Of a DNA stretch of 64,000 nt, positions 9,378-17,661 are shown piece after piece. The stretch is from Altererythrobacter sp. CAU 1644 (GTDB taxonomy: Bacteria; Pseudomonadota; Alphaproteobacteria; Sphingomonadales; Sphingomonadaceae). A program made the translations under genes and the position numbers. The notes below the pieces were generated by a model. It was not told the DNA's origin. It searched no databases and saw only the letters and a program-made list of their open reading frames with translations. Where the stretch lies: assembly GCF_029623755.1 (NCBI RefSeq), contig NZ_CP121106.1:1003001-1067000 (forward strand), read 5' to 3'. Within the stretch, counting starts at the first letter, position 1. Every line of letters begins with the position of its first letter.

Positions 9378-11075
9378 ATGCCGACCGAGCTCGACAAGAC
9401 TCTTGATGCCATCATGGACAAGCTGACCGCGCCGGGGGCGCCGGCGGAAACCGTTCCCGTCGATCGCGGCGGCACCGACATGCCCATGCTGAAGAATGCA
9501 CCGCCCAGCCTGGTGCATTATTTCGCCCATTACTGCCACGAGCACGGCGCCGCCGACTTCATCGTCGATGGCGAGCTGCGCGTCACCTTTGCCGAAGCCT
9601 GGGACGCGGCGCGGCACGTCGCCGCCGGCCTCATCACCGAGCATGGCGTCGAGCGCGGCGACCGCGTCGGCATCGCGGCGCGCAATTCGGCCAACTGGAT
9701 CATCGCCTATATGGGGATCCTGATCGCCGGGGGCTGCGCCACCCTGCTCAACGGCTTCTCGAGCGGCGAAGAACTGGCCGACCAGATCGAACTCGTCGGC
9801 TGCAAGCTGCTGCTCGCGGATGCGGGGCGCGCGCGGCGGCTCGAAGGGCAGAGTCATGGCGCGAAGATCGCGCTGTTCGAACATGACGTTGCGCCCGCTC
9901 AAGGGCTCGCCAATTTCTGGCGCAATCCGGAAGGGGTCGAATTCCCGGCTGTCGGACCCGATGATCTCGCCACCGTGCTCTACACTTCGGGTTCGACCGG
10001 CAAGTCGAAGGGCGCCTGGTCCGACCATCGCGGTGTCGTCCACGGCGCGCTCAGCTACGCCATGCAGACGCTGATGGCCTTCACCTATCTCGATGCGACC
10101 GGCGATGCGCCGACGACGCAGGCCTGCGCGCTGGTGGCGGTGCCGCTGTTCCACGTCACCGGCGAAGTGCCGGTGTTCCTCCAGAGCTTCGCGCTTGGCC
10201 GCAAGCTGGTGATGATGCCGAAGTGGGATGCAGGCGAAGCACTGCGGCTGATGGACAAGGAAAGGGTCAGCTATTTCGCCGGCGTTCCGCTGATGAGCTA
10301 CGAGATCGCGACCCATCCCGACCGCGCGCAATACGACATCAGCTCGTGCACCGGCTTCGCCGCCGGCGGCGCCCCGCGCCCGGTCGATCACGTGACCAAG
10401 ATCCGCGATGCCTTCCCCGACGGTTTCCCGCTGCTCGGCTATGGCCTCACCGAAACCAACGGCGTGGGCTGCGCCAATTTCAACGAGAACTATCTCGCTA
10501 AGCCGTCATCGACCGGCAAGGCAAGCCGCCCGCTGGTCGACCTTGCGATCCTCAACGATTGCGGCGATCCGGTCGCGCAGGGCAATGTCGGCGAGGTCTG
10601 CATCCGTTCGGTGTGCAATTTCAACGGCTATTGGGACAATGACGAGGCGACCGCGGCGGCCTTCACCGACAACCGCTATTTCCGCACCGGCGACCTCGGC
10701 CGGCTCGACGAGGACGGCTATCTCTACATCGTCGACCGCAAGAAGGACATCATCATCCGCGGCGGTGAGAACATCACCTGCATCGAGGTGGAAGAGGCGA
10801 TCTACGCCAATGACTGCATCGCCGAATGTTCGGTCTTCGGCATCCCCGACGATCGCTATGGCGAAGTCCCGGCGGCGGTCTATTACCTCAAGGACGGCAA
10901 GCAGATGACCGCGGCGGAGCTGCGCGAATTCCTGCTCAAGACCACCGCGAGCTTCAAGGTGCCGCTCGAGGAACATATCTGGCAGTCGGACAAGCACCTG
11001 CCCCGCCTCGGCACGCAGAAGATCGACAAGCGCACTGTCCGTTCGATGTTCGCCAGCGACTTCATGAACGCCTGA
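9378..11075 (+). CDS. Acyl-CoA synthetase (AMP-forming ligase)
   Basis: A 565-residue ANL-superfamily adenylating enzyme. The P-loop-like motif is YTSGSTGKSKG, the A5 motif is GYGLTETNG, and the C-terminal hinge and A8 motifs are YFRTGDLGRLDEDGYLYIVDRKKD and IIRGGENI. The A10 lysine is expected in LPRLGTQKIDKR. Substrate is likely a medium- or long-chain fatty acid (inference). I chose ATG 9378 because AGGAGAGGG precedes it with good spacing; an ATG at 9360 lies inside that ribosome site region. The glnD gene follows 25 bases downstream on the same strand, so co-transcription is likely. Confidence 0.9.
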   Translation: MPTELDKTLDAIMDKLTAPGAPAETVPVDRGGTDMPMLKNAPPSLVHYFAHYCHEHGAADFIVDGELRVTFAEAWDAARHVAAGLITEHGVERGDRVGIAARNSANWIIAYMGILIAGGCATLLNGFSSGEELADQIELVGCKLLLADAGRARRLEGQSHGAKIALFEHDVAPAQGLANFWRNPEGVEFPAVGPDDLATVLYTSGSTGKSKGAWSDHRGVVHGALSYAMQTLMAFTYLDATGDAPTTQACALVAVPLFHVTGEVPVFLQSFALGRKLVMMPKWDAGEALRLMDKERVSYFAGVPLMSYEIATHPDRAQYDISSCTGFAAGGAPRPVDHVTKIRDAFPDGFPLLGYGLTETNGVGCANFNENYLAKPSSTGKASRPLVDLAILNDCGDPVAQGNVGEVCIRSVCNFNGYWDNDEATAAAFTDNRYFRTGDLGRLDEDGYLYIVDRKKDIIIRGGENITCIEVEEAIYANDCIAECSVFGIPDDRYGEVPAAVYYLKDGKQMTAAELREFLLKTTASFKVPLEEHIWQSDKHLPRLGTQKIDKRTVRSMFASDFMNA

Positions 11076-11100
11076 GGCGCGTTACCACAAGAGGACTGCC

Positions 11101-13866
11101 TTGATTTCGCTTACCATCCCCGACCAGCGCACGATCATCGACCGGCGCGCGCTGGCCGAGCGGATTGAGGCGCTCGCGGCGGACAAGGGTGCGCTCAAGG
11201 CGCGCCCCGAGATCGTCGCCATCCTCAAGCAGGCGCTCGAAGACGGGCGCGCCGAGATCGCGCGGCGGTTGGAGGAACATCCGGCGCAAGGGCACCAATG
11301 CGTCCACGGGCAAAGCTTCCTGATCGACCAGGTGATCCGCCTGATCCACGATCACGTGATCGCCCATGTCTATCCGGTCGCCAATCGCAGCGCGGCCGAG
11401 CGCCTGACCATCCTCGCGGTCGGCGGCTATGGTCGGGCAGAGATGGCGCCGCATTCGGACGTCGACATCGCCTTCATCACGCCGACCCGCCGTGCCCCGT
11501 GGTGCGAGCAGGTGATCGAGGCCATGCTCTATTTTCTGTGGGACCTCAGCCTCAAGGTGGGTCACTCGAGCCGGACGGTGGACGATACCTTGCGGATGGC
11601 GCGCGACGATCTGACCATCCGCACCGCGCTGCTCGAAAGCCGATTTATCTGGGGTGACCGCGCGCTCTACGAGGAATGCGGCGCGCGCTTCTGGAACGAG
11701 GTCGTCAAGGGCAGCGAGCGCCAGTTCCTCGCCGAGAAGCTCGAGGAGCGCAACGCCCGGCACAAGCGGATGGGCGACAGCCGCTATGTCGTCGAACCCA
11801 ACATCAAGGACGGCAAGGGCGGCCTGCGCGATCTCCAGACACTCTACTGGATCGGCAAGTATATCCACCGCGTCTCGACCGCATCCGAGCTGGTCGACGT
11901 CGGCCTCCTGACCCGCAACGAATACCGCAGCTTCCGCCGCGCGGAAGGCTATCTGCTCGCGGTGCGCAGCCACATGCACATGATCACGGGCCGCGCGGAA
12001 GACCGGCTGACCTTCGACCTCCAGCGCCAGGTCGCCGAGCGGATGAACTTCAAGGACCGCCCGGGCAAGAGCGCGGTCGAGCGCTTCATGCAGTTCTATT
12101 TCCTCCAGGCGAAGCGCGTCGGCAGCCTGACCGGCGTGTTCCTCGCCCATATCGACGACGAGTTCGCGCACAAGCGCGCCAAGTCGGGCTTTTTCGCGGG
12201 CTGGAAACAGAAACCGCGCGTGCTCAAGGGCTACCGCGTGTTCGGTGGCCGGATCGCGGCGCCATCCGACGACTGGTTCAAGAAAGACCCGGTGCGGCTG
12301 ATCGAGATCTTCCAGCTGGCCGAGGAACACAGCCTCGAAATCCACCCGGAAACCATGCGCCAGGCCAATCGCGACAGCGTGCTGATCAAGGACGAGGTGC
12401 GCGACGACCCGCGCGCTAATGCGCTTTTCGTCGAGCTGCTATCGGGCCGCAACGATCCCGAACTGGTGCTGCGCTGGATGAACGAGGCGGGCGTGTTCGG
12501 CCGCTTCGTCCCCGACTTCGGCCGCGTGAACGCGCAGATGCAGTTCGACATGTACCATCACTACACGGTCGACGAGCACACCATTCGCGCGATCGGCCTG
12601 CTGTCGCAGATCGAGAAGGGCCAGCTCAAGGCCGACCATCCGCGCTCAACTCGGCTGATCCACAAGATCGCCTCGCGCCGCGCGCTCTATGTCGCGGTCC
12701 TCCTGCATGACATTGCCAAGGGGCGCGGCGGCGACCACTCGGTGCTCGGTGCCGAGGTAGCGCATGAATTGTGTCCCCGTTTCGGGCTCAGCGAGGTGGA
12801 GACCGATCTCGTGGCCTGGCTGGTGCTGCAGCACTTGCTGATGAGCGCGACAGCGCAGAAGCGCGACCTGACCGATCCCAAGACGATCGAGGATTTCGTC
12901 ACCGAGGTGCAAAGCCTCGAGCGGCTGCGCAACCTGATGCTGCTGACCGTGGTCGATATCCGCGCGGTCGGGCCGGGGACCTGGAACAGCTGGAAACGCC
13001 AGCTGATCGGCGAGCTTTACGATTCCGCGCAGGAACGCCTGCGGCTCGGGCACGTACGGCACGGGCGCAAGGAACGCGTGTCGGCCAAGAAGCGGATCGT
13101 GGCGGAGAACCTCGGCCAGCAGTCGGATGTGGTCGAGCGTGTCGGCGAGCAGTTCGGCGATGCCTACTGGATCGCCGAGGCGGAAGACGTCATCGCGCAG
13201 AACCTCGTCCAATACGACGCCGCCCGATCGCGCGGCGACCAGCTGTCGATCGCCTGCGAATATTACGAAGCGCGCGGGGCGACGCTGGTGAGCGTGATCG
13301 CGGCCGACCATCCCGGCCTGTTCTACCGAATTGCTGGCGGCATCCACCTCGCCGGTGCCAACATCATCGACGCGCGCATCCACACCTCGCGCAGCGGCTG
13401 GGCGCTCGACAATTTCCTCGTGCAGGATCCGCTCGGCAATCCCTTCCGCGAGGAGGGGCAGATCGCACGCCTCGAAAAATCGATCGCCGACGCGCTCGGC
13501 AACCGGATCGAGCTCGTCCCCAAGCTCGCCCAGCGCCCGCTGCCGCGCAGCCGCGCCGGCGCTTTCGAAGTCGCGCCGCGGGTCACCTTCGACAACAAGG
13601 CGTCCAACCGCTTCACCGTGGTCGAGGTCAATGCGCGCGATCGCTCTGCCCTGCTCAACCGGCTCGCCCGTGCGTTGTTCGAAAGCAACTTGATGGTCAA
13701 TTCGGCGCATATCACCAATTATGGCGAGCGCGCCGCGGATACCTTCTATGTCACCGATCTGACAGGGGAAAAAGTTACGGCCCGGGCCCGCCTCGAAGAA
13801 ATCGAGCGGCGCCTGCTCGAGGCCGCCAGCGACCAGCGACAGGCGGAACTCGAACCCGCGCAATAG
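11101..13866 (+). CDS. glnD: PII uridylyltransferase / uridylyl-removing enzyme
   Basis: Nitrogen sensor of 921 residues that uridylylates PII proteins when glutamine is low and removes UMP when it is high. Domain order: nucleotidyltransferase with GGYGRAEMAPHSDVDIAF (about 107-124), a helical GlnD domain, an HD hydrolase domain with LLHDIAKGRGGDHS (about 535-548), then two ACT domains near 730-800 and 845-915 that bind glutamine. Length matches alphaproteobacterial GlnD. The start is TTG at 11101, with AAGAGG about six bases upstream. It follows the acyl-CoA ligase closely on the same strand. Confidence 0.96.
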   Translation: MISLTIPDQRTIIDRRALAERIEALAADKGALKARPEIVAILKQALEDGRAEIARRLEEHPAQGHQCVHGQSFLIDQVIRLIHDHVIAHVYPVANRSAAERLTILAVGGYGRAEMAPHSDVDIAFITPTRRAPWCEQVIEAMLYFLWDLSLKVGHSSRTVDDTLRMARDDLTIRTALLESRFIWGDRALYEECGARFWNEVVKGSERQFLAEKLEERNARHKRMGDSRYVVEPNIKDGKGGLRDLQTLYWIGKYIHRVSTASELVDVGLLTRNEYRSFRRAEGYLLAVRSHMHMITGRAEDRLTFDLQRQVAERMNFKDRPGKSAVERFMQFYFLQAKRVGSLTGVFLAHIDDEFAHKRAKSGFFAGWKQKPRVLKGYRVFGGRIAAPSDDWFKKDPVRLIEIFQLAEEHSLEIHPETMRQANRDSVLIKDEVRDDPRANALFVELLSGRNDPELVLRWMNEAGVFGRFVPDFGRVNAQMQFDMYHHYTVDEHTIRAIGLLSQIEKGQLKADHPRSTRLIHKIASRRALYVAVLLHDIAKGRGGDHSVLGAEVAHELCPRFGLSEVETDLVAWLVLQHLLMSATAQKRDLTDPKTIEDFVTEVQSLERLRNLMLLTVVDIRAVGPGTWNSWKRQLIGELYDSAQERLRLGHVRHGRKERVSAKKRIVAENLGQQSDVVERVGEQFGDAYWIAEAEDVIAQNLVQYDAARSRGDQLSIACEYYEARGATLVSVIAADHPGLFYRIAGGIHLAGANIIDARIHTSRSGWALDNFLVQDPLGNPFREEGQIARLEKSIADALGNRIELVPKLAQRPLPRSRAGAFEVAPRVTFDNKASNRFTVVEVNARDRSALLNRLARALFESNLMVNSAHITNYGERAADTFYVTDLTGEKVTARARLEEIERRLLEAASDQRQAELEPAQ

Positions 13867-13979
13867 CGGATGTCAACCTCGTTCTATTACTGAGGGGAAC
13901 GTAAATTCGTCGGGTTGCAATCTGATTCCCGAAGGCTATTGGCGTGGTCCCCCCAATCCCTTCAGGGAGAAAATCCAAG

Positions 13980-16325
13980 ATGAATTTCCGGAACGCCGCG
14001 CGGCGCTCTGCGGCGCTGCTGCTGGCCAGCTGCGCGCTTGCCCCCATGACTGCACATGCCCAGGACGAGGCCGAAGAGGCCCTGGCTGGCGGCGAGGACG
14101 ACAGCGCGATCGGCGCGCTCAACACCATCGTCGTCACCGGCACCAAGACCCAGAATGCCGAGAATGTGCAGGACGTTCCGGTCGCCGTGACCGCGTTCAA
14201 CGCCAAGAGCCTCGAGGCGCTCAAGGTGCGCGACATCCAGTCGCTCAGCTATTCCGCGCCCAACGTCAGCCTCGACCAGATCGGCACCAGCCGCGGCCAG
14301 GCCAACTTCTCGATCCGCGGGCTCGGCATCAACAGCTCGATCCCCTCGATCGACCCGACCGTCGGCGTGTTCGTCGACGGCGTCTACCTCGGCCTTAATG
14401 CGGGCGTGGTGTTCGACCTGTTCGACCTCGACAGCGTCGAAATCCTGCGCGGCCCGCAGGGCGTGCTGTTCGGTCGCAACGTCACCGGCGGCGCGGTGTT
14501 GATCAACACCGGCAACCCCACCGACTACCTCACCGGCAAGCTGCGCGCCTCGGTCGACGGTCCGTTTCTCGACGGCGGGCGCGGCGGCGCCAATTACACC
14601 GTCTCGGGCGTGGTGTCCGGCCCGCTGGTCGAAGACACGCTGCTGTTCAAGCTGGGCGGTTATTACAACAAGGACGAAGGCTACTTCACCAACCTGTTCG
14701 ACGGCTCGAACCACGGCGAAGCAGAGACCAAGATCCTGCGCGGTGCGCTCGAAGGCCGGTTCGGCGACCTCACGCTGACCGGCAAGCTCGACTATTTCGA
14801 CAGCGAGGGCGACGGCCCGGCGGGCCAGAACCGCGGCCAGTTCGACCGCGAGAGCTTCGACTTGGCGATCGACAATCCCGGCAACTACGACAACGAGATC
14901 TGGACCGCCTCGCTGACCGCCGAGGCCGACATCGGCCCCGGCACGCTGACCAATATCTTCGGCTGGCGCAAATATGACGCGACCACCGATGGCGACATCG
15001 ACTCGCTGCCGGTCTTCATCTTCCACTCGCCGACCGACACCGCGCAGGAGCAGTTCTCGAACGAGCTGCGCTATGCCGTCTCGACCGATGCCTTCGACCT
15101 CACCGTGGGCGGGTTCTGGTTCGACCAGTCGATCGCCTACACTGAACAGCGCAACATCGTCAGCGTCGCCCCGCTCGCCTTCTACGGCGGCGGCGAGCAG
15201 GACCACGAAGTGCTAGGGCTGTTTGCCGCGGGCGAATGGCACCTTACCGATGCGCTCTCGCTGATCGTCGGGATCCGCTGGAGCCGCGAAGAGAAGGACG
15301 CGGCGGTCACCTATGTCCGCCCGCGCCCCGAATGCTCGGTCATCGACGGGACCTGCCCGGTCACCGGCACCAATCCGTTCAGCGCCAATCCGGCGCTAGC
15401 CGCGATTTTCCCGGGCGGCATCGAGAACAACGGGTTCAGCGACAAGAACGACTGGACCAACTGGTCGCCCAAGCTGGGCCTGCAGTACGAGTTCGGCCGC
15501 GGCCAGCTCTACACCCACTGGACCCGCGGCTATCGCAGCGGCGGCTACAATTTCCGCATCACCAGCCCCGCCGCGTTCGAAGCGATTGCAGCGGCCAACG
15601 GCGCCTTCTTCTTCGACGAGGAAAAGGTCGACAATTACGAGATCGGCGGCAAGTTCCAGACCGACAGCGGCGACTTCACGCTCAATGTCGCGGCCTATTA
15701 CACCGACATCTCGAACATCCAGCGCGAGGTCAACCAGGCCTCGGCCAGCGCGGGCGTGGCGCAGTCGATCTTCAACACCGCCGACGCCTCGATCCTGGGG
15801 TTCGAGGCCGAAGCGCGCATGCGCGTGTCGCCCTCGCTGCTGTTCACCGCCAACCTCGGGGTGATGGACGACAAGTACGACGCGATCCTGTTCGACATTT
15901 CGGGCGACGGCGCGATCGACGACGCCGATCTTGCCCTGCGCCTGCCGCGCGTGCCCGAAGTGACCTGGGGCATGGGCGTGATCCATGAATGGGATCTTGG
16001 CGCGAGCGAAATCGTCAGCCGCGTGAACTTCCAGTACCGCGACGAGTTCGCCTACACCGACAACAACTTCGGCTACGTCCAGGACGCCTCGATGCTCGAT
16101 GCGAACATCACCTGGAACACGCCGGTCGATGGGCTGAGCCTGTCGCTTTACGGCAAGAACCTGCTCGACCAGGTCCAGGCCGGCGGCGACACGCAACTGC
16201 CGTTCGGGGCGGGCGCCTTCTCGAACGGGGTCAACCGCCCGTTCGATCCGAACCCGGCAGTCGGCACCTTCTCGCCGCTGATGAAGGGGCGGCAGGTCGG
16301 GATCGAAGCCGCGTTCGAATTCTGA
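13980..16325 (+). CDS. TonB-dependent outer-membrane receptor
   Basis: About 781 residues with an exported N-terminus (MNFRNAARRSAALLLASC, then cleavage after the AHA of TAHAQ). The plug domain begins near NTIVVTGTKTQNAENVQDVP and contains ILRGPQGVLFGRNVTGGAV. The remainder is a 22-strand barrel ending in phenylalanine (AAFEF), the outer-membrane assembly signal. It belongs to the large sphingomonad FecA/FyuA-like group; the ligand is unknown. GGGAGA sits upstream of the ATG at 13980. It is monocistronic, closed by a strong hairpin shared with the convergent yggS-like gene. Confidence 0.92.
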   Translation: MNFRNAARRSAALLLASCALAPMTAHAQDEAEEALAGGEDDSAIGALNTIVVTGTKTQNAENVQDVPVAVTAFNAKSLEALKVRDIQSLSYSAPNVSLDQIGTSRGQANFSIRGLGINSSIPSIDPTVGVFVDGVYLGLNAGVVFDLFDLDSVEILRGPQGVLFGRNVTGGAVLINTGNPTDYLTGKLRASVDGPFLDGGRGGANYTVSGVVSGPLVEDTLLFKLGGYYNKDEGYFTNLFDGSNHGEAETKILRGALEGRFGDLTLTGKLDYFDSEGDGPAGQNRGQFDRESFDLAIDNPGNYDNEIWTASLTAEADIGPGTLTNIFGWRKYDATTDGDIDSLPVFIFHSPTDTAQEQFSNELRYAVSTDAFDLTVGGFWFDQSIAYTEQRNIVSVAPLAFYGGGEQDHEVLGLFAAGEWHLTDALSLIVGIRWSREEKDAAVTYVRPRPECSVIDGTCPVTGTNPFSANPALAAIFPGGIENNGFSDKNDWTNWSPKLGLQYEFGRGQLYTHWTRGYRSGGYNFRITSPAAFEAIAAANGAFFFDEEKVDNYEIGGKFQTDSGDFTLNVAAYYTDISNIQREVNQASASAGVAQSIFNTADASILGFEAEARMRVSPSLLFTANLGVMDDKYDAILFDISGDGAIDDADLALRLPRVPEVTWGMGVIHEWDLGASEIVSRVNFQYRDEFAYTDNNFGYVQDASMLDANITWNTPVDGLSLSLYGKNLLDQVQAGGDTQLPFGAGAFSNGVNRPFDPNPAVGTFSPLMKGRQVGIEAAFEF

Positions 16326-16327
16326 TC

Positions 16328-16366
16328 ATTGGTGCGGGGAGGGAGCGATCCCTCCCCGTTGCCAAT
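16328..16366. terminator. Hairpin between TonB receptor and yggS-like gene
   Basis: A perfect 10-base stem (CGGGGAGGGA / TCCCTCCCCG) with loop GCGA, extended by an outer ATTGG/CCAAT pair. It lies between two convergent genes and can act on both strands. Neither side has a long U-run, so termination may be weak or Rho-assisted. Confidence 0.65.
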
Positions 16367-17028
16367 CAAGAACGCGCGCCGAACAGCGCAGTGCCGACGC
16401 GTACATGCGTCGCGCCGAGCATGACCGCCGTCGGATAATCGCCGCTCATCCCCATGCTGAGCTGGTCGAGCCCATTCTCGGAAGCCAGCTTGGCCAGCAG
16501 CGCGAAGAAGGGTGCGGGTTCGATTTCGGCGGGCGGGATACACATCAGCCCGATCACCGGAATGCCTGCCGCGCGCGCCTGTTCGAGCAAGTCGGGCAGC
16601 GCATCGATAGCGCAGCCGCCCTTCTGCTCCTCGCTGCCGATATTGACCTGGATGAAACAGGACACGCGCCTGTCCGCCTTGTCCATTGCCTTCGCCAGCG
16701 CCTTGAGCAGGCTCGGCCGGTCGAGCGAATGGATGCAGTCGAACAGCGCCACCGCATCCTCCGCCTTGTTCGACTGCAGCTGGCCGATCAGGTGCAGTTC
16801 GACGTCGGGGAATTGCTCGCGCAGCTCGGGCCATTTCTCCTGCGCTTCCTGCACCCGGTTCTCGCCGAAGACGCGGTGACCCTCGCCAAGCAGCGGCGCA
16901 ATCGCCTCGGCCGGATGCGTCTTGCTGACCGCGATCAGCGTCACGTCGCCGGGCTCGCGGCGCGAGGCCTTGCAGGCCTTGGCAATTTCGGTGTGCACTT
17001 GCTCGAGCGGGGATGCTGGATTGTCCAT
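16366..17028 (-). CDS. YggS/PLPBP-family pyridoxal-phosphate homeostasis protein
   Basis: A 220-residue single-domain PLP-binding TIM barrel. It controls PLP and amino-acid homeostasis and has no proven catalytic activity. The PLP lysine is K36 in LIAVSKTHPAEAI. Other family motifs are FGENRVQEAQEKW, HLIGQLQSNK, MGMSGDYPTAVMLGATHVRVGTALFG. Length is normal. It diverges from the ThiE-like gene with only 22 bases between the two ATGs, so the two promoters overlap the opposing 5' ends. Confidence 0.93.
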   Translation of the reverse strand: MDNPASPLEQVHTEIAKACKASRREPGDVTLIAVSKTHPAEAIAPLLGEGHRVFGENRVQEAQEKWPELREQFPDVELHLIGQLQSNKAEDAVALFDCIHSLDRPSLLKALAKAMDKADRRVSCFIQVNIGSEEQKGGCAIDALPDLLEQARAAGIPVIGLMCIPPAEIEPAPFFALLAKLASENGLDQLSMGMSGDYPTAVMLGATHVRVGTALFGARS

Positions 17029-17050
17029 CGCGCGCCGCTATAGCGAAGCG

Positions 17051-17587
17051 ATGCGCCGTTTCCAGTCCCTGCCGCAGCTCTGGCTGCTTTCCGACGAGCG
17101 CAACGATGCGGTGCTGGAGGAGGCGCTCCGCCGCCTGCCGCGCGGATCGGGCTTCGTTTATCGGCATTATCACCTGGGCGACCCGGAGCGGTGGGCACGG
17201 TTTCGGGCGCTGCGCCGGATCGCGCGCACGATGGACCACTGGATGCTCCTCGCCGACAGCGCGCTGACCGCGCGCGAATGGGGCGCCGACGGGATCTACG
17301 GTGCGCCGCGCAGCCTCTATCCGCGCCGCAGCGAGCTGGTCCAGATCGCCACCGCGCACGGCATGGACGAGATTGCGCAGGCCAATCGCCACGGCGCCGA
17401 TGCGATCATGCTGTCGCCCGCCTTCGCGACGCGCTCGCACCCGGGATCGCCGAGCCTCGGCCCCGCGCGTTTTCGTATGCTGGCGCGCCATGCGCAAATG
17501 CCGGTGATCGCGCTCGGCGGCATGAACGATGCCACCGCCCAGCGCCTCGACTGGCCCCGCTGGGCCGCAATCGACGGATTGAGCTGA
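17051..17587 (+). CDS. ThiE/TenI-like thiamine-phosphate-synthase-fold protein
   Basis: A short 178-residue protein. The C-terminal half resembles thiamine phosphate synthase (GADAIMLSPAFATRSHPGSPSLG, then VIALGGMND), and the N-terminus LPQLWLLSDERND matches the family start. The usual pyrophosphate-loop T-x-T-K element is replaced by ATRSHPGSP and the chain is shorter than the normal 205-220 residues. It could therefore be a divergent ThiE, or a TenI-like relative without synthase activity. No thiC, thiD or thiG is nearby. Divergent from the yggS-like gene. The ATG at 17051 is the first that leaves the opposite gene's start free. Confidence 0.7.
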   Translation: MRRFQSLPQLWLLSDERNDAVLEEALRRLPRGSGFVYRHYHLGDPERWARFRALRRIARTMDHWMLLADSALTAREWGADGIYGAPRSLYPRRSELVQIATAHGMDEIAQANRHGADAIMLSPAFATRSHPGSPSLGPARFRMLARHAQMPVIALGGMNDATAQRLDWPRWAAIDGLS

Positions 17588-17661
17588 GACTCGCCTCGCC
17601 GCTGATCGCTTGACCCCGAGTCCGCGAAGATTCATGGTGTGTTCCGACAGGAGGCAGCCGG

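Noticed and set aside
13900..13925. GGAAC-N13-GTT as an EcfG promoter before the TonB receptor
   Set aside because: The spacer is 13 bases, too short for the EcfG consensus of 16-17.
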